Positions 1-10,390 of a stretch of 64,000 bases of DNA are shown piece by piece; within the stretch, counting starts at the first letter, position 1; every line of letters starts with the position of its first letter. Location: assembly GCA_963971575.1 (NCBI GenBank), contig OZ020624.1, positions 7,560,903-7,624,902 on the forward strand. Reading direction: 5' to 3'. The notes beneath the pieces were generated by a model. The model had not been told where the DNA came from and did not search any database. It worked only from the letters and a program-made list of their open reading frames with translations. Position numbers and translations under genes: made by a program. The stretch is from Liopterus haemorrhoidalis. Taxonomy: Eukaryota > Arthropoda > Insecta > Coleoptera > Dytiscidae.

Positions 1-1746
1 CCCCGGTAATGTCTTGAACATCACTTCATAATCACTTGAAGATAGCTGCACGTTACGGTTGACATCACCATATTTTGCCAGACTAGCATTAGTTACTACA
101 CTAACATTTAAGAAAGCACACTGAGGGTAGTCTTTAAGTAAGTCATTAATAAAAGCAACACTGTATTCTGCAACCTTTGTTACCACTGGATCCGTCGTTT
201 CAATTGGAAGACTGTCTTGACAAGTGCACCAGTGTGTGGGAATATACGCACTATCACATGTTCTATGTGGCGAGATTGGTAGGAAAAAACTAACACTCCT
301 TTCACCAGGATCCTGTTTGCCTCTTAGATATTCATCTTTCAGTTGGTCTGGATGGAGAATATGATTTAAGGTTGCGTGTAAATCAAATGGACTTGTCAAG
401 CGATAAGCATTTTTCTTCATATTATCCACTGCAATTGGGTACTTAGTTTGGAACCAAGGCGGAAGTACAAAGAAGACAAATGGAAGTCTCTCTTCCAAAT
501 GTCCTTGATGCGTTCTGGTAATCGCACCAAATCTGTGTCCATGGTCACTCATGAAAATTAATATTGTGTTATTTAAAACACCAGATTCTTTTATAAAATT
601 TAAATGATTAACATAATCATCTTCTCCTAATGTTGCGGTATCCAGATGATCATGCATTAGCGTTGTTGCCCACAAAAATGAAAAGAAACGATGATTTTTC
701 ATTTTACTAATAAATTTTTCACCGGAATTTAGTAGAACTCGGTACATCGGTCTAGTGCTCATACATATTGGGTATTTGGATGAGATGGAATAATGATACA
801 CTTCGTTTGTAGCAGTGTAGTCAAATGTTTTCCAGTAATAATCAGTAGGTTGTTTGGACCATCCTCTTCTGTTATAGTTAAATACTCCCTGGTTAGTATA
901 TTCTTCAGCAAAATTCACGATGTAACCATTCTTAGTATAATTCTGAAAAACAAACGAACAGTTATCAAATGTGTTATCATAACTGGGCCAGCAAACTTTA
1001 ATCATCTCTTCAAAACTGTACCCTGTGAACACAGGCATAAGATTAGGAAAAGTATTGTCACCAACTTTGTTGTATCCAAAATATTCAATAGCGTTCATTT
1101 TCTCTGTTAGAAATTTGGCAGTTTTTGGCATTTTTCTGTGAAAATGTAACCTCGACATCGAATCTATTCCTAATATAAGTACATTCACTTGTTCATCGTT
1201 TATGGTACGCGTGGTATTTAACTTAGACATTGGTTTCTTGTCTGGCACGAAGGAATGGAAATCTATGTGTTTATATCCATTATAACTGCATTCTACTTTT
1301 ACAAATTCCTCTTCTACCTTAATACTAGACGTAAAAGAACGTGGCTTTCCATATATTATTTTATGATCTGATTCTATGCCTATAGGATCTATCCTCCAAA
1401 AAGGCGTATAATGACACTGAATATGATCAATATCTCGAATACCATATTTGTCAAACACACTTTGGTCAAGATATAAATGCGTTAGATTTGAATAGACAAG
1501 TGGAATTCCACAACTATAATCAAAGTTAGGTTGTCCTGTTAACTTCATAATTTCTTCATCATATGTCTCAAGATATGGTATTTTACATCCCGTATTGTTA
1601 ATTAGGTATTGTTGACTAAGGTGGGTTCTTCTGTAACTTTCAAATAATGAAAACACACTTAGCTCTTGTATATTTAGTATGTACAATAAAAAAACTAGAG
1701 CAGCTATGGAGATTAGAATCGTTTTCTTCTTTACTGTGCTAAGCAT
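1..1746 (-). CDS. DUF229-family membrane phosphatase/sulfatase-like protein, copy A (3' end outside window)
   Basis: The frame read from the ATG at 1744-1746 down to base 1 has no stop in 582 codons; it ends within the conserved LPGNGWFG region, so about 45 residues are missing. Residues about 8-27 form one hydrophobic segment after a lysine-rich start, which suggests a type II signal anchor with a lumenal or extracellular catalytic domain. The fold family is alkaline phosphatase/sulfatase-like: the LGIDSMSR metal/nucleophile region, a conserved LMHDHLD histidine, the MSDHG metal site and THQGHLEERLPF. Several N-x-S/T sites and paired cysteines fit a secretory glycoprotein. The substrate of DUF229 proteins is not established, so no reaction is claimed. 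It is the downstream-most of five tandem paralogs here. The next upstream neighbour is transposon debris. Confidence 0.9.
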   Translation of the reverse strand, partial: MLSTVKKKTILISIAALVFLLYILNIQELSVFSLFESYRRTHLSQQYLINNTGCKIPYLETYDEEIMKLTGQPNFDYSCGIPLVYSNLTHLYLDQSVFDKYGIRDIDHIQCHYTPFWRIDPIGIESDHKIIYGKPRSFTSSIKVEEEFVKVECSYNGYKHIDFHSFVPDKKPMSKLNTTRTINDEQVNVLILGIDSMSRLHFHRKMPKTAKFLTEKMNAIEYFGYNKVGDNTFPNLMPVFTGYSFEEMIKVCWPSYDNTFDNCSFVFQNYTKNGYIVNFAEEYTNQGVFNYNRRGWSKQPTDYYWKTFDYTATNEVYHYSISSKYPICMSTRPMYRVLLNSGEKFISKMKNHRFFSFLWATTLMHDHLDTATLGEDDYVNHLNFIKESGVLNNTILIFMSDHGHRFGAITRTHQGHLEERLPFVFFVLPPWFQTKYPIAVDNMKKNAYRLTSPFDLHATLNHILHPDQLKDEYLRGKQDPGERSVSFFLPISPHRTCDSAYIPTHWCTCQDSLPIETTDPVVTKVAEYSVAFINDLLKDYPQCAFLNVSVVTNASLAKYGDVNRNVQLSSSDYEVMFKTLPG

Positions 1747-1758
1747 TTTTGGTATACT

Positions 1759-1776
1759 CTGAAAAGAAAACACATT
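1759..1776 (-). other. Predicted 3' splice site before copy A start
   Basis: On the minus strand a pyrimidine tract (GTGTTTTCTTTTCAG) ends in AG at 1759-1760, 13 bases before the ATG. The same arrangement precedes copies B, C and D, so a 5' UTR intron is likely. Intron-like sequence runs to about 1830 and is then cut by transposon sequence. Confidence 0.6.
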
Positions 1777-1850
1777 ATTACTTAACATAATCATTAGCAG
1801 TGCTATTCAGACACAACATTTTAAACATTGTCTATATAAATTAACATTAA

Positions 1851-3571
1851 TTGGGAGGAAAGAGCCAGAGAGGAACAGAAAGGAAGATGGTACGCATGGG
1901 GGGAAATGAGAAAAGAGTATTACTGGAGAAGCGGAGTGGATGCGACAGAGATGGAAAGGAGAAGAAAAAACGGGATAAGCGTGATTGAGAAGTTGTGGAG
2001 GAGGGATAAGGAAGTAGGGGAGCAAGAAAGGACAGCCAGAATAGACAAATCAAGAAGCACAGGGAGATATTTATTATTATTATTATTAGAAAATCAAGGA
2101 GCTGAAGCCAAGGCTTGTTTTGCTCCCTAAAAGTAATACAATACAGAGTGTACATAAACTTACATTAAACATTGTACATCAAAAAACAATAGAAATTGAA
2201 GTAAATGAAGAGAAAAACAAATAAATAAATATGGCAGTCTATAAATGAGTGTCTAAAATGTTCTTAAAATTATTGACACTACCGGAGAACGCACTAGAAG
2301 GTAACCTATTCCATATATGGAAAACACGGTTTGTCAAAAAATTACCCAGCACATTTTTCTTAAATTTGTCCCGTTTTAATTTGAAGCTGTGTCCTCTTAG
2401 ACGTATGTCAGTGTTAAAAGTATATAGATTGGACAAGTCACACTGGAAATCGCCACGCACTATTTTGAACACAGTTATAAGGTCACCACGTAAACGTCTT
2501 TTTTCAAGAGTAAAAAGTTTAAGTTGGATAAGTCTTTCGTCATATGACAGTCCCTTAAAACCATGTGCTAATCTGGTGAAGCGCCGCTGGACTCGTTCCA
2601 GAGCTATAATGTCTCGCTTGAGGTGCGGAGACCATACGGAAACCACAAATTCCAGATGTGGCCTCACGTACGTCGTATAGACTTTTCGAACCGTCTCTGA
2701 GGAGGGACGAAAAAAGGCCTTAGAAAGTAAATACGACACATAATTAGCTCTTTTTACGACCTTATTTACTTACTGCGACCAACTCAAGTCCTGCGTTACT
2801 GTGACCCCAAGATCTACCTGTTCATCCACCTCCTTAAGGGCAATGTTATTGACAACATAATTGTGCTGTGGGTTCTGCCGTCCCATATGAAGGACCGTTG
2901 TTTTGTTCAAATTTAGCGGAAGTAGCCATTTTTGTGTTCATTCAAAAAATTTCTGGATATCATTCTGTAATATCATATGGTTAAGTCTGGCATCATTGAA
3001 AATTTTTGTGTCATCGGCAAACATGCAGAACGGTGACTCAATGGAATCATGTAGGTCAAGGACATATATTAGGAATAGGAGAGGATATAAGGAGGTCAGA
3101 ACTATAGGGGTACCAAGCTACTTGAAGGGAGAAAGAGGAAGGTCAGGAGGGAGAGTTAGGATTGGCAATCATCCGGTGCGAGGATGAAGAGAGAGGAAAT
3201 AGATATTGGAGGAAACAGGAGGAAAACATGTGCAGGATGTGCGGGGAAGATGAGGAAGACATAGAGCACCTCGCGAAGAGGTGTAGAGAGATGACAGTAT
3301 GGTCGGGGAGCACATTAGACCTGTTGCACGAAGATGGAAGGGGGGAGAGGTGGGCGAGGGAATTAGAGGCAAGAAGGATGGAGATTGGGGAAGGATAACA
3401 GGAAGGGGTACAGGAAAGAAGGAGGAGATCCGGTGGGAAGCAGAAGGGGAGAAATGGAAGGAAGGAAGAGGGATGAGGTTACCTAGAAATGAGGAGGAAG
3501 GAAGGGAGATAGGAGGCGGGGTGAAGAATTGGTTGGAAGGGAAGAGAATGAAATAAAATAAAATAAATCAA
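1851..3571 (+). mobile_element. Non-LTR retrotransposon fragment, 3' end, interrupted
   Basis: Two pieces, 1851-2075 and about 3078-3571, read in the same direction. The downstream piece encodes a C-terminal Cys/His motif, CRMCGEDEEDIEHLAKRC (frame of 3162-3398), typical of the end of the reverse transcriptase ORF in insect non-LTR elements. The upstream piece encodes TARIDKSRSTGRY, and the downstream piece resumes with KEVRT and VPSYLKGERGR, as expected for one continuous protein. The element ends in an AAATA-type tail near 3550-3571. Coding capacity is degraded. The interruption is the minus-strand reverse transcriptase fragment at 2076-3077. Confidence 0.65.
2076..3077 (-). pseudogene. CR1/jockey-type reverse transcriptase, C-terminal fragment
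   Basis: The minus-strand frame reads LFLIYVLDLHDSIESPF then CMFADDTKIFN (the reverse transcriptase FADD catalytic motif near 3010-3030), then QVDLGVTVTQDLSW, an in-frame stop near 2773, and an open stretch 2739-2239 with YVRPHLEFVVSVWSPHL and NRVFHIWNRLP. These are family hallmarks of the last part of a CR1/jockey-group protein. At least two stops are visible (after SWSQ, and after KFFE upstream of TQKW). The 3' tail is a TAA-type microsatellite at 2071-2089. It is 5'-truncated and lies inside another non-LTR element; GATAT on both sides may be the target duplication. Confidence 0.8.
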
Positions 3572-3648
3572 AGATGGGCGAGAGAATATATATATATATA
3601 TATATACACATATATATTTAGATTGTTGTTCTTGACGAAAAATGTAGG

Positions 3649-3925
3649 AGGAAATAAAAATTCTTGAATACTCGTCCAAAGTTTATTTATAAAATATCAA
3701 GAGACGTTTCGACTGGTAAATTCATTCATCCTCAGTCTAGAGTACGTTGTCAATACTTTACAAAAGTATATTCTTATAAAAAAATATACGGAAATGAAAA
3801 AACCATCCCAAACACATTCAGAGTAGACATGGCAGTATGGAACAGGACGGCTCGAGATTGAACGACTCTTGATATTTTATAAATAAACTTTTGACGAGTA
3901 TTCAAGAATTTTTATTTCCTCCTTA
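3649..3925. mobile_element. Small foldback with Penelope-type terminal sequence
   Basis: Arms of about 57 bases (3649-3706 and 3868-3925) are near-perfect inverted repeats around a 160-base centre. The left arm runs into a degenerate hammerhead-like motif. A short TA microsatellite (3585-3612) lies just before it. No protein is supported here; the 65-codon open frame across it is not credible. Confidence 0.6.
3699..3742 (-). ncRNA. Degenerate hammerhead-ribozyme-like motif
   Basis: The minus strand contains CTGAGGA (fits CUGANGA), a poorly paired stem II region, GAAA and a GTC triplet followed by TCT that can pair with AGA upstream. Stem II has mismatches, so activity is doubtful. It is the same motif type as at 5895-5932. 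Confidence 0.35.
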
Positions 3926-3962
3926 TATATATCTACAGGACCGGCGGTTGGGAAACACTGCT
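3926..3962. mobile_element. Orphan hAT-type end
   Basis: GGTTGGGAAACACTG near 3945-3960 is the complement of the common hAT terminus CAGTGTTTCCCAACC. No matching second end or 8-base duplication was found. Confidence 0.35.
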
Positions 3963-4199
3963 CCAGGTAACTATCTGACAGATAAGGTTATATGATACTT
4001 TCTATGCTGAATAAATGTCACCCCGTCTTTCAATACAAATGTATCTATCGGATAGTTATCTAACGGATAATGAGACTGATGTATTGAATTCACTGCTTGG
4101 TACCTAATGACATTTATTCAGAAGATAAAGTTCCAGATAACATTATCTGTCCGATAGTTACCTAGTGGTTTAAGTGAAGGTGGAAAGACCGGGCCTTAA
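3963..4199. mobile_element. MITE, second copy of the 15389-15647 family
   Basis: It shares most of its length with the MITE at 15389-15647, including CAGGTAACTATCTGACAGAT near its start and GGTGGAAAGACCGGGCC at its right end. The outer part of the left inverted repeat is missing or diverged, where the hAT-like end abuts it. Confidence 0.7.
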
Positions 4200-5309
4200 G
4201 GTCATACTGCCCGGGGGGGGGGCACCTTAGCCCTCCAAATGAACCCGTAAATAAAAAAATTAACCTGTATAAAATTCTCGAGAGATAACTCCATTATACT
4301 TCCAATAGTAATTTTCATCCCTTTCTGAGATCTCAGAATTATCATTGATAGCCCAAAAGTCATCCTATTATCACCTCTGTCCTCCCATTTTACCATATAG
4401 GCCGTGTCTCCAACGCTATAGCTCTGAAATTTTAATAAATACTCGATCAAAATGTATAACTATTTATATAAAGATACAAAGTAACAAAATATAAACTATT
4501 TTAGATCATGTAGTACCAAGTAACTTCCAAATTTAACGTTAAACCTCATCTTCAATAATAAAAAAATAGTGTATTGGGCCTGGTAGGTCAATTTCAACCA
4601 CCTGTATTCTATTGATAAAATATTAATATATGTGTTTATTCTCATAAAGAATTATTTTAAGCAATTCTGTTCCTTATTTATTAATTGTTAATGACTATAT
4701 TCCTTAATGAGCTTTATCAGGATTAACCATCTTAATATGTAGTGATACGTGATTTTTGCAAGTGGCGTCTTCATTTTTTTTGACGTTTTTAGTTATTTTT
4801 AAGTGATAAAAGTGCAAAAAATACTTGAAATAGTGTGTTATAGTGTGGACTTTAGTGTTTGGACTGCATGCAGACCAAAATTGGAGCGACTGGAAAGGTA
4901 TTTGTAGAAATTTTTGTTAATTTTATAATGTAAGTCAATGTTATGTAGAATGTGCTTCTATGGACAATATAGAAACACATATATGCATACACTATCGGCT
5001 ATAACTAGAGAAACAAAACTATTTTTTAAATCATTTTCATAAATCCCGATTATTGACTAAATGAATATTGAATTATATTGGTATAGCAACAACAATTTAT
5101 AAATTAGAACCTGTTCTTAAAAATATTTGTTGTATTGGTACAATAAATAAAATAATTAACTTTCTGCTGCAGCAGACCATCTGCATATTTCTTTTGTAAG
5201 ACTTAATAATAAAACAATTTTTTGTGGTTAAATTTTTTCCTTTGCCCTAGCTCCCGTTCTTGTCCCGGTTTAGAGTTTCATAATTATGGTAAGCCTATAT
5301 ATATATAAG
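4200..5309. other. No gene recognised
   Basis: AT-rich sequence with a G run near 4213-4221. A small open frame at 4202-4450 (minus) has no recognisable protein features. About 4740-4900 looks like promoter/5' UTR-type sequence followed by a possible splice donor, but nothing downstream supports a gene. Confidence 0.4.
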
Positions 5310-5793
5310 GTGACCATTTTCTTAAGAAGGCAATGCGGGACGGAGCAAAAAAAAAGGTCCTCATCTCCCAAATCCAAGTGAAGAGCAAAAAAAAGGTCCT
5401 CACCTCCCAAATCCAAGTGAAGAGCAAAAAAAAAGGTCCTCATCTCCCAAATCCAAGTGAAGAGCAAAAAAAAGGTCCTCACCTCCCAAATCCAAGTGAA
5501 GAGCAAAAAAAAAGGTCCTCATCTCCCAAATCCAAGTGAAGAGCAAAAAAAAGGTCCTCACCTCCCAAATCCAAGTGAAGAGCAAAAAAAAAGGTCCTCA
5601 CCTCCCAAATCCAAGTGAAGAGCAAAAAAAAAGGTCCTCACCTCCCAAATCCAAGTGAAGAGCAAAAAAAAGGTCCTCACCTCCTAACTCCAAATGCGGG
5701 GCAATGCGGGACAAAATGTTAAAATGCGGGACTTTTGCGGGACGCATCTTAATGCGGGACAAAATGTTAAAATGCGGGACGAATGGTGACCCT
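5310..5793. mobile_element. MITE-like element carrying a minisatellite
   Basis: The ends read AGGTGACCATT on the left and AATGGTGACCCT on the right, with GCGGGAC motifs just inside both. The body is the 5340-5690 minisatellite. It sits between TA microsatellites, so a TA duplication cannot be told from the repeat. Confidence 0.5.
5340..5690. repeat. Minisatellite, about 9 units of 39-41 bases
   Basis: Each unit contains AGGTCCTCAC/TCTCCCAAAT, then CCAAGTGAAGAGC and an A run of 7-9. Units differ mainly in the A-run length and one C/T site. Open frames on both strands across it are repeat artefacts. Confidence 0.95.
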
Positions 5794-5814
5794 ATATATA
5801 TATATATATAAAGA

Positions 5815-6770
5815 AAGTTCTTGACGAAATTAATATGGGTATTAAATAAAATTCTTATTTCATAATCGTCATATATTTATTAAAAAATTATTATCGAGAC
5901 GTTTCGATTGGTAATCCAATCATCCTCAGTCTAAAAATAAGGTTACACATTGAAATATAACAAAATCAAAATTATTAATCTTGTATGAAAGAATATTTGT
6001 GATGAAGAAATTTAAAAGTAAAATGAAGTAACTAGAAAACTAACAATGAAACCAAAATATGAAAAACAAAACCAAGATAGCGCGAACTCCATTTTGTATT
6101 ACGTACGGTTAATAATATATGTGCTAAACACGTAAACTGAAAAACATTTAAATTTAAAACAAAATGGACAAACAATATTCTTTAACAAAGATAGCTTACC
6201 CTATATTATTGTCAAATGTATAAAATCATGCATTTCCACATTAAAATGTTTGGAACGGACAGGAACGGTTAATCATAGTCTAGTCGAACGATCTGTCCTA
6301 TACTGGTAGACAGATCGACGTCACAAACATATGATAAAGTGAGGAAACTACTTGTGACAGGAAGGTATCGAAACAGCTGTTTATTATGTGAAAAGTTTAA
6401 AATATGAATTATTAAGACCAACGGTATCGGTTTTTTTATTTACGCATTTATCTTTAGAAGTGTGTATGTGCAGCATCTCTGATATCATTCTTTTTTGAAA
6501 ATGTACTTCTTTATCCAAAATTTTAACAATTTCATAATCAAATATATGACCCGTTTTATTAGAGTGTACCGCGAGAGCTGTGCTGTTAGGTTTTAATCTT
6601 ACGTCACTTTTATGTTGGTAAATACGTTTTTTTTTAATTTGTTGAGTGGTGCCTATTTAACTTTTACTGCATTCCCCACACGGAATTTCGTAAACAACAT
6701 TAGCGGTATCAAGTTTGGGAATTTTAGATAATAATAATAATTTTTCTAAATTAAAATCTTTCATAAACAC
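5815..6770 (-). pseudogene. Penelope-like element, GIY-YIG endonuclease end and 3' region
   Basis: On the minus strand 6740-6425 encodes the Penelope-type endonuclease: NVVYEIPCGECSK, then a stop where the YIG tyrosine should be (TAA at 6657-6659), then IGTTQQIKKKRIYQH, SDVRLKPNSTALAVHS and FDYEIVKILDKE. The GIY-YIG nuclease normally nicks DNA for retrotransposition; with its key tyrosine replaced by a stop this copy is dead. Downstream (5815-5940) lies the terminal region with a hammerhead-like motif. The 5' part with the reverse transcriptase was not found. Confidence 0.75.
5895..5932 (-). ncRNA. Hammerhead-ribozyme-like motif of a Penelope-like element
   Basis: Minus strand: CTGAGGA, T, stem II GATTGG-ATTA-CCAATC (six perfect pairs), GAAA, C, GTC. 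Stem III is almost absent and stem I is weak, as in minimal hammerheads reported from Penelope-like elements. Cleavage is inferred from the motif only. Confidence 0.5.
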
Positions 6771-6959
6771 TGGATAAATTGATATAAGCAAATTGTGTCG
6801 AGGATTGATAAATATCTCACCAGTAAATCTGTCTAACTGTTATCTAACACTCGAATTAAACTGAACTGAATCGTTACTTTTTAACAGATTTATCAATATT
6901 GAAAAATGAGTAGATAAATACGATTAGATAAATAAAATCTAACAACTACTTAAAGCTTG
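6771..6959. repeat. Intergenic homology block S1
   Basis: The stretch resembles 45960-46245 and 58690-58860: an A-rich part with GAACTGAACTGAA-like words, then TTTATCAATATT and several AGATAAATA motifs. Each block lies between two DUF229 copies, so it may be old duplicated spacer. Confidence 0.4.
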
Positions 6960-7650
6960 TTCTACATCAGGGACGTAGCCAGGGGGGAGCATAGGGGGCA
7001 TTTGCCCCCCCCCCCAGGATAGTTTACCTTTTATAAAATATAATTTAGGTTGTTAAAAGTTTTCTTCTAAAATTTATAAATTTACCGGACTACAGAAAAA
7101 ATATTATAAGGCATTAGATATCAGGAGGCACCAGGGACGTAGCCAGGGGGGCATAGGGGGTATTTGCCCCCCCCCCCGGATATTTTACCTTATATAAAAT
7201 ATAATTTAGGTTGTTAGAAGTTTTCTTCACCAGAGGTGAAGAAAATTTATAAATTTACCGGACTTTTATTATTTAATATACTACAAGAGACCTAGAACAG
7301 GGGTCGGCAACCTGCAACTCTTTTAGAAAATTTTGTGGCTTGAAATTGGTTGGTTTTTATTTTAATATAATCTATTTTTTAATTTTCAACTTACTGCCTG
7401 TACTATACAGGTTTTGTATTTTTTAGAAAGTTTTACGGTGCAATTCACGCCCGGTAATTCCCCGAGTTACTGCATATTCTCTTTTAGAAGAAGTTATTTG
7501 TTTCGAAAAAAAGTTATGTGTATTTGTGAATGATTTACGTGCAAAAACATTTTTACATTTTATTTATTTACAAAAACATGTTATTAATGCAATTTTTATT
7601 GAATTTTATATTCGTAATCTTCAAAATGTAGATAAAGTTCTTTTCGAAGC

Positions 7651-7878
7651 TTGGAACCGTGTTCCAGAATCGTTCAATCTTTTAAAAAATTATGCTTTTG
7701 GCTAGTGACAATTTTCGGATCCACATATTATTGTAAGCAAATCTTTTCACATATGAAATTAATAAAGAGTCAGTTAAGAAGTAATCTGACTGACCTGAAA
7801 CTAGAGTGCGGCCTTAAGGCGGCGCACAACCCTATAGCTCTCAATAGTTTCTTATACAAAACTAATAATCCGAAATAA
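7651..7878 (+). pseudogene. hAT transposase C-terminal (dimerisation) fragment
   Basis: The translation contains FGSTYYCKQIFSHMKLIKSQ, then RSNLTDLKLECGLKAA, matching the C-terminal hAT dimerisation region of ZBED5/GTF2IRD2-like transposases. The catalytic part is not recognisable upstream. It lies inside the hAT with matching 8-base duplications. Confidence 0.75.
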
Positions 7879-8726
7879 AATTAATAACAATCTATATATC
7901 AAAATTTTCAGCGAATTTTTATCTATCTAATAGGATATTTTTAATTGTATAAAAAACTGTAATGTAATTGTAAAAAAGCAAATTGCATTATAGACGCCAT
8001 CTTGTAAACCAATTGACGCATATTTGCGTACGATGCGGCAAATTGTAGCTAAAGCTTCATTCTACAAATATGTTTATAGCTATTTTGCTCTATTGTGAAA
8101 AATATTTATAGTTATTATACTTGGTAGTCTTTTTTTCCGCCATCTTGAATCTGCCGCGGTTTTCAAAATATATGTTACGAGAAATATGATTTAATCTTCG
8201 TAAAGAATGCGTGTTCCAAGTGGCATTCCATTATCATCAAGTATAATATTTTTCGACGAAGGTTCTAAACTATAAGGAATCAAGTCGAAAAAAATGTTGA
8301 CGTATTATTTGAACATTTCTACACAAATCTATATAAATATAAAAGTTATCTGAAACCCACAAATAGATTTAAAAAATTACAGAACAATATCGCTGATGTC
8401 TATTTTTAAGTTATTGAGCGATAATATTTTTACAATAAATGTTTCTACAATTAAAAATATCTTAATAGATAGATAAAAATTCGGTGCAAAATTTGATGTA
8501 TAGATTAATACTAATTTTATTTTAGACTTTTAGTTTTGTATAAGAAATTAGTAACCACTGGGGGTTATACGCAGCCTTAAGTTAAAGATTACTGAATATT
8601 CATCAAATATTGAAGTCTTATAGAACACTATACAGGAGCAATCGTCCCATTAAAAAAGTTATTATATTCTAATATACGTGTGGAAAGGTTGTACGGGTAT
8701 CGGACATAAATAAAAACAACTATCTA

Positions 8727-8769
8727 CAGCTGACCAGTTTTGGAATAGTTTATTCCTTCATCAGAGCTG
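8727..8769 (-). ncRNA. Hammerhead motif, left arm, core mutated
   Basis: It is the inverted partner of 9496-9538. The core CTGATGA is kept, but the GAAA box reads AAAA (one G-to-A change), which should reduce or abolish activity. Confidence 0.5.
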
Positions 8770-9495
8770 CTACATAAAGGAAAATCAGTATACAGTATAA
8801 GTGTACATCGTATATGAATAAATAAATATAAGTATAAGTATAACATTGTAAGACATACCTGAGATAATAGTATTAAGTGTAATGGTGAAATAGATAAAAA
8901 CGGGTCATGATATAAAAAACAATGTGTTGAAATATAAATAAATAAATAAATAATGTAAAACGAAGTCAGATATTAAAATAAACAATACAACAATTTTTTT
9001 TTTTTTTTTTTAAATAATAAATAGATAAAATATGTGAACACAGGTGTGCCGTGATACGATAAGATGGATAATGATGACATGTTGAAAAAATCACAGATTT
9101 GTAAGAATCCTGTAAAATCCTGATATAGGGGTAAGCATGGGGTCGATGACCTGAAACCGCGGATTTTTTAGAAGGAATAATGTGTAAAAGAGAGGTGCCA
9201 TCTATTGAGAGAGAGTGTGGTTGGGGGAAAAGAGGAAGGGGTATGTGGCGTCATCTGTTGGGAAGGGTTTGTATTGGGTAGTGGAATGCGTTGTTGGTGG
9301 ACTTCGTTTTACATTATTTATTTATTTATTTATTTATATTTCAACACATTGTTTTTTATATCATGACCCGTTTTTATCTATCTCACCATTACACTTAATA
9401 CTATTATCTCAGGTATGTCTTACAATGTTATACTTATATTTATTTATTCATATACGCTATACACTTATACTGTATTCTGATTTTCCTTTATGTAG

Positions 9496-9538
9496 CAGCT
9501 CTGATGAAGGAATAAACCATTCCGAAACTGGTCAGCTG
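9496..9538 (+). ncRNA. Hammerhead ribozyme motif, near-perfect
   Basis: Read in order: stem I strand CAGCT (9496-9500), CTGATGA (9501-9507), stem II GGAAT (9509-9513) with loop AAACC... and ATTCC (9519-9523), GAAA (9524-9527), a one-pair stem III, cleavage triplet GTC (9531-9533), then AGCTG (9534-9538) pairing perfectly with stem I. Such short stem III hammerheads are known in Penelope-like retroelements and may act as dimers. Activity is inferred. Confidence 0.65.
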
Positions 9539-10074
9539 TAGATAGTTGTTTTTATTTATGTCCGATACCCATACAACCTTTCCACTTCTATTCATTACGG
9601 ACACGACCATCTCCACATTGTAATATACTGGCAACTAAAATAGGTATCACAAACTAAATGTATAAGTAAATATTAATTTATTGTAATGCTTGATTATTTT
9701 AAAACAAATAAACAATTTTTACATTTTTTTCTTAAATATAGCATATATTTTTTAGCGGTTCTTCCATGTTATTGTGTTTTTTTTTTCAACATAGATTTGG
9801 CTCTTTGTCACTGAAAGGTTGGTGACCCCTGACCTAGAACGTTGTTATTTTCTGCCCAAGCCATGTAATGAAGGTCGTACCGACCAATTTAGAATATTAT
9901 GTTATTTTTGACCCCCCCCCCCCCCAAGCTGAAATCCTGGCTACTTCTCTGTTCTACATTATACAATTTTTGTCCAATTCATAGTTTTTTCCTGGACTTC
10001 GAACCGGAGCTGAACCGAAAAAAAATCACTGTATTACGGTTCGGTACATATTTAAACTGCATTTGAAACGTAAA

Positions 10075-10390
10075 GGGTGATCCAATTTGGAGTCTAGGAT
10101 TTGTTTTTCGAATAAAACACAACATTGCAAAAATCCAAATTTTATTGTTATTAGCGTAAAGTACAGACTGGTTAATTATTCATGAAATATAATTTCGGCA
10201 AAATGCCCTCCACGACTCCGCATAATCATTCTTTTAACGAAGTTTTCCGTAATCGTTTCCAATAAATGTGGTTCGATTTCAGCAATTGCACGTCTGATGT
10301 TCTCTTTTAGTTCTGGAATCGTAGCAGGCTTGTTGACATAGACCCTTTCCTTCAAATAGCCCCAGAGAAAAAATCTAATGGGGTTAGATC
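10075..10390 (-). pseudogene. Transposase C-terminal fragment (DDE_3, Tc1/mariner-related)
   Basis: The minus strand encodes IRFFLWGYLKERVYVNKPA, then TIPELKENIRRAIAEIEPHL and TITENFVKRM. This is the end of the DDE transposase usually paired with a DUF4817-type helix-turn-helix. Upstream of residue SNPIRFF the frame continues as noise, so the catalytic core is gone. The 3' flank (10075-10175) is shared with 35956-36070. Confidence 0.7.

Larger units (their letters stand above)
8680..9585. mobile_element. Foldback with hammerhead-bearing arms (Penelope type)
   Basis: Arms 8680-8967 and 9300-9585 are inverted repeats of about 287 bases, nearly identical, around a 332-base centre without a gene. 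Each arm contains a hammerhead motif pointing outward from the centre. The arrangement resembles Penelope-like elements with inverted terminal repeats but no coding sequence remains. The A/T-rich part 8935-8955 and its partner carry AAAT repeats. Confidence 0.75.
7298..9831. mobile_element. hAT-type element, inner copy
   Basis: Ends are CAGGGGTCGGCAACCT (7298) and AGGTTGGTGACCCCTG (9831), flanked by an exact 8-base duplication ACCTAGAA (7290-7297, 9832-9839). It contains a hAT transposase C-terminal remnant at 7651-7878 and hosts the foldback at 8680-9585. Confidence 0.9.
6968..9951. mobile_element. hAT-type element, outer copy
   Basis: The ends are CAGGGACGTAGCCAGG (6968) and its diverged complement ending CTTCTCTG (9951). 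An 8-base target duplication TTCTACAT flanks it (6960-6967 and 9952-9959). Its left end is tandemly duplicated (6968-7090 and 7132-7260), each with a long C run. No transposase of its own is seen; most of its length is the inserted hAT at 7298-9831. Confidence 0.85.

Noticed and set aside
793..1110. 105-codon plus-strand frame
   Set aside because: Antisense shadow of DUF229 copy A; the same shadow occurs at 54328-54645 over copy D.
5270..5585. Repeat-containing frames on both strands
   Set aside because: They are the 39-41 base minisatellite translated; no protein features.
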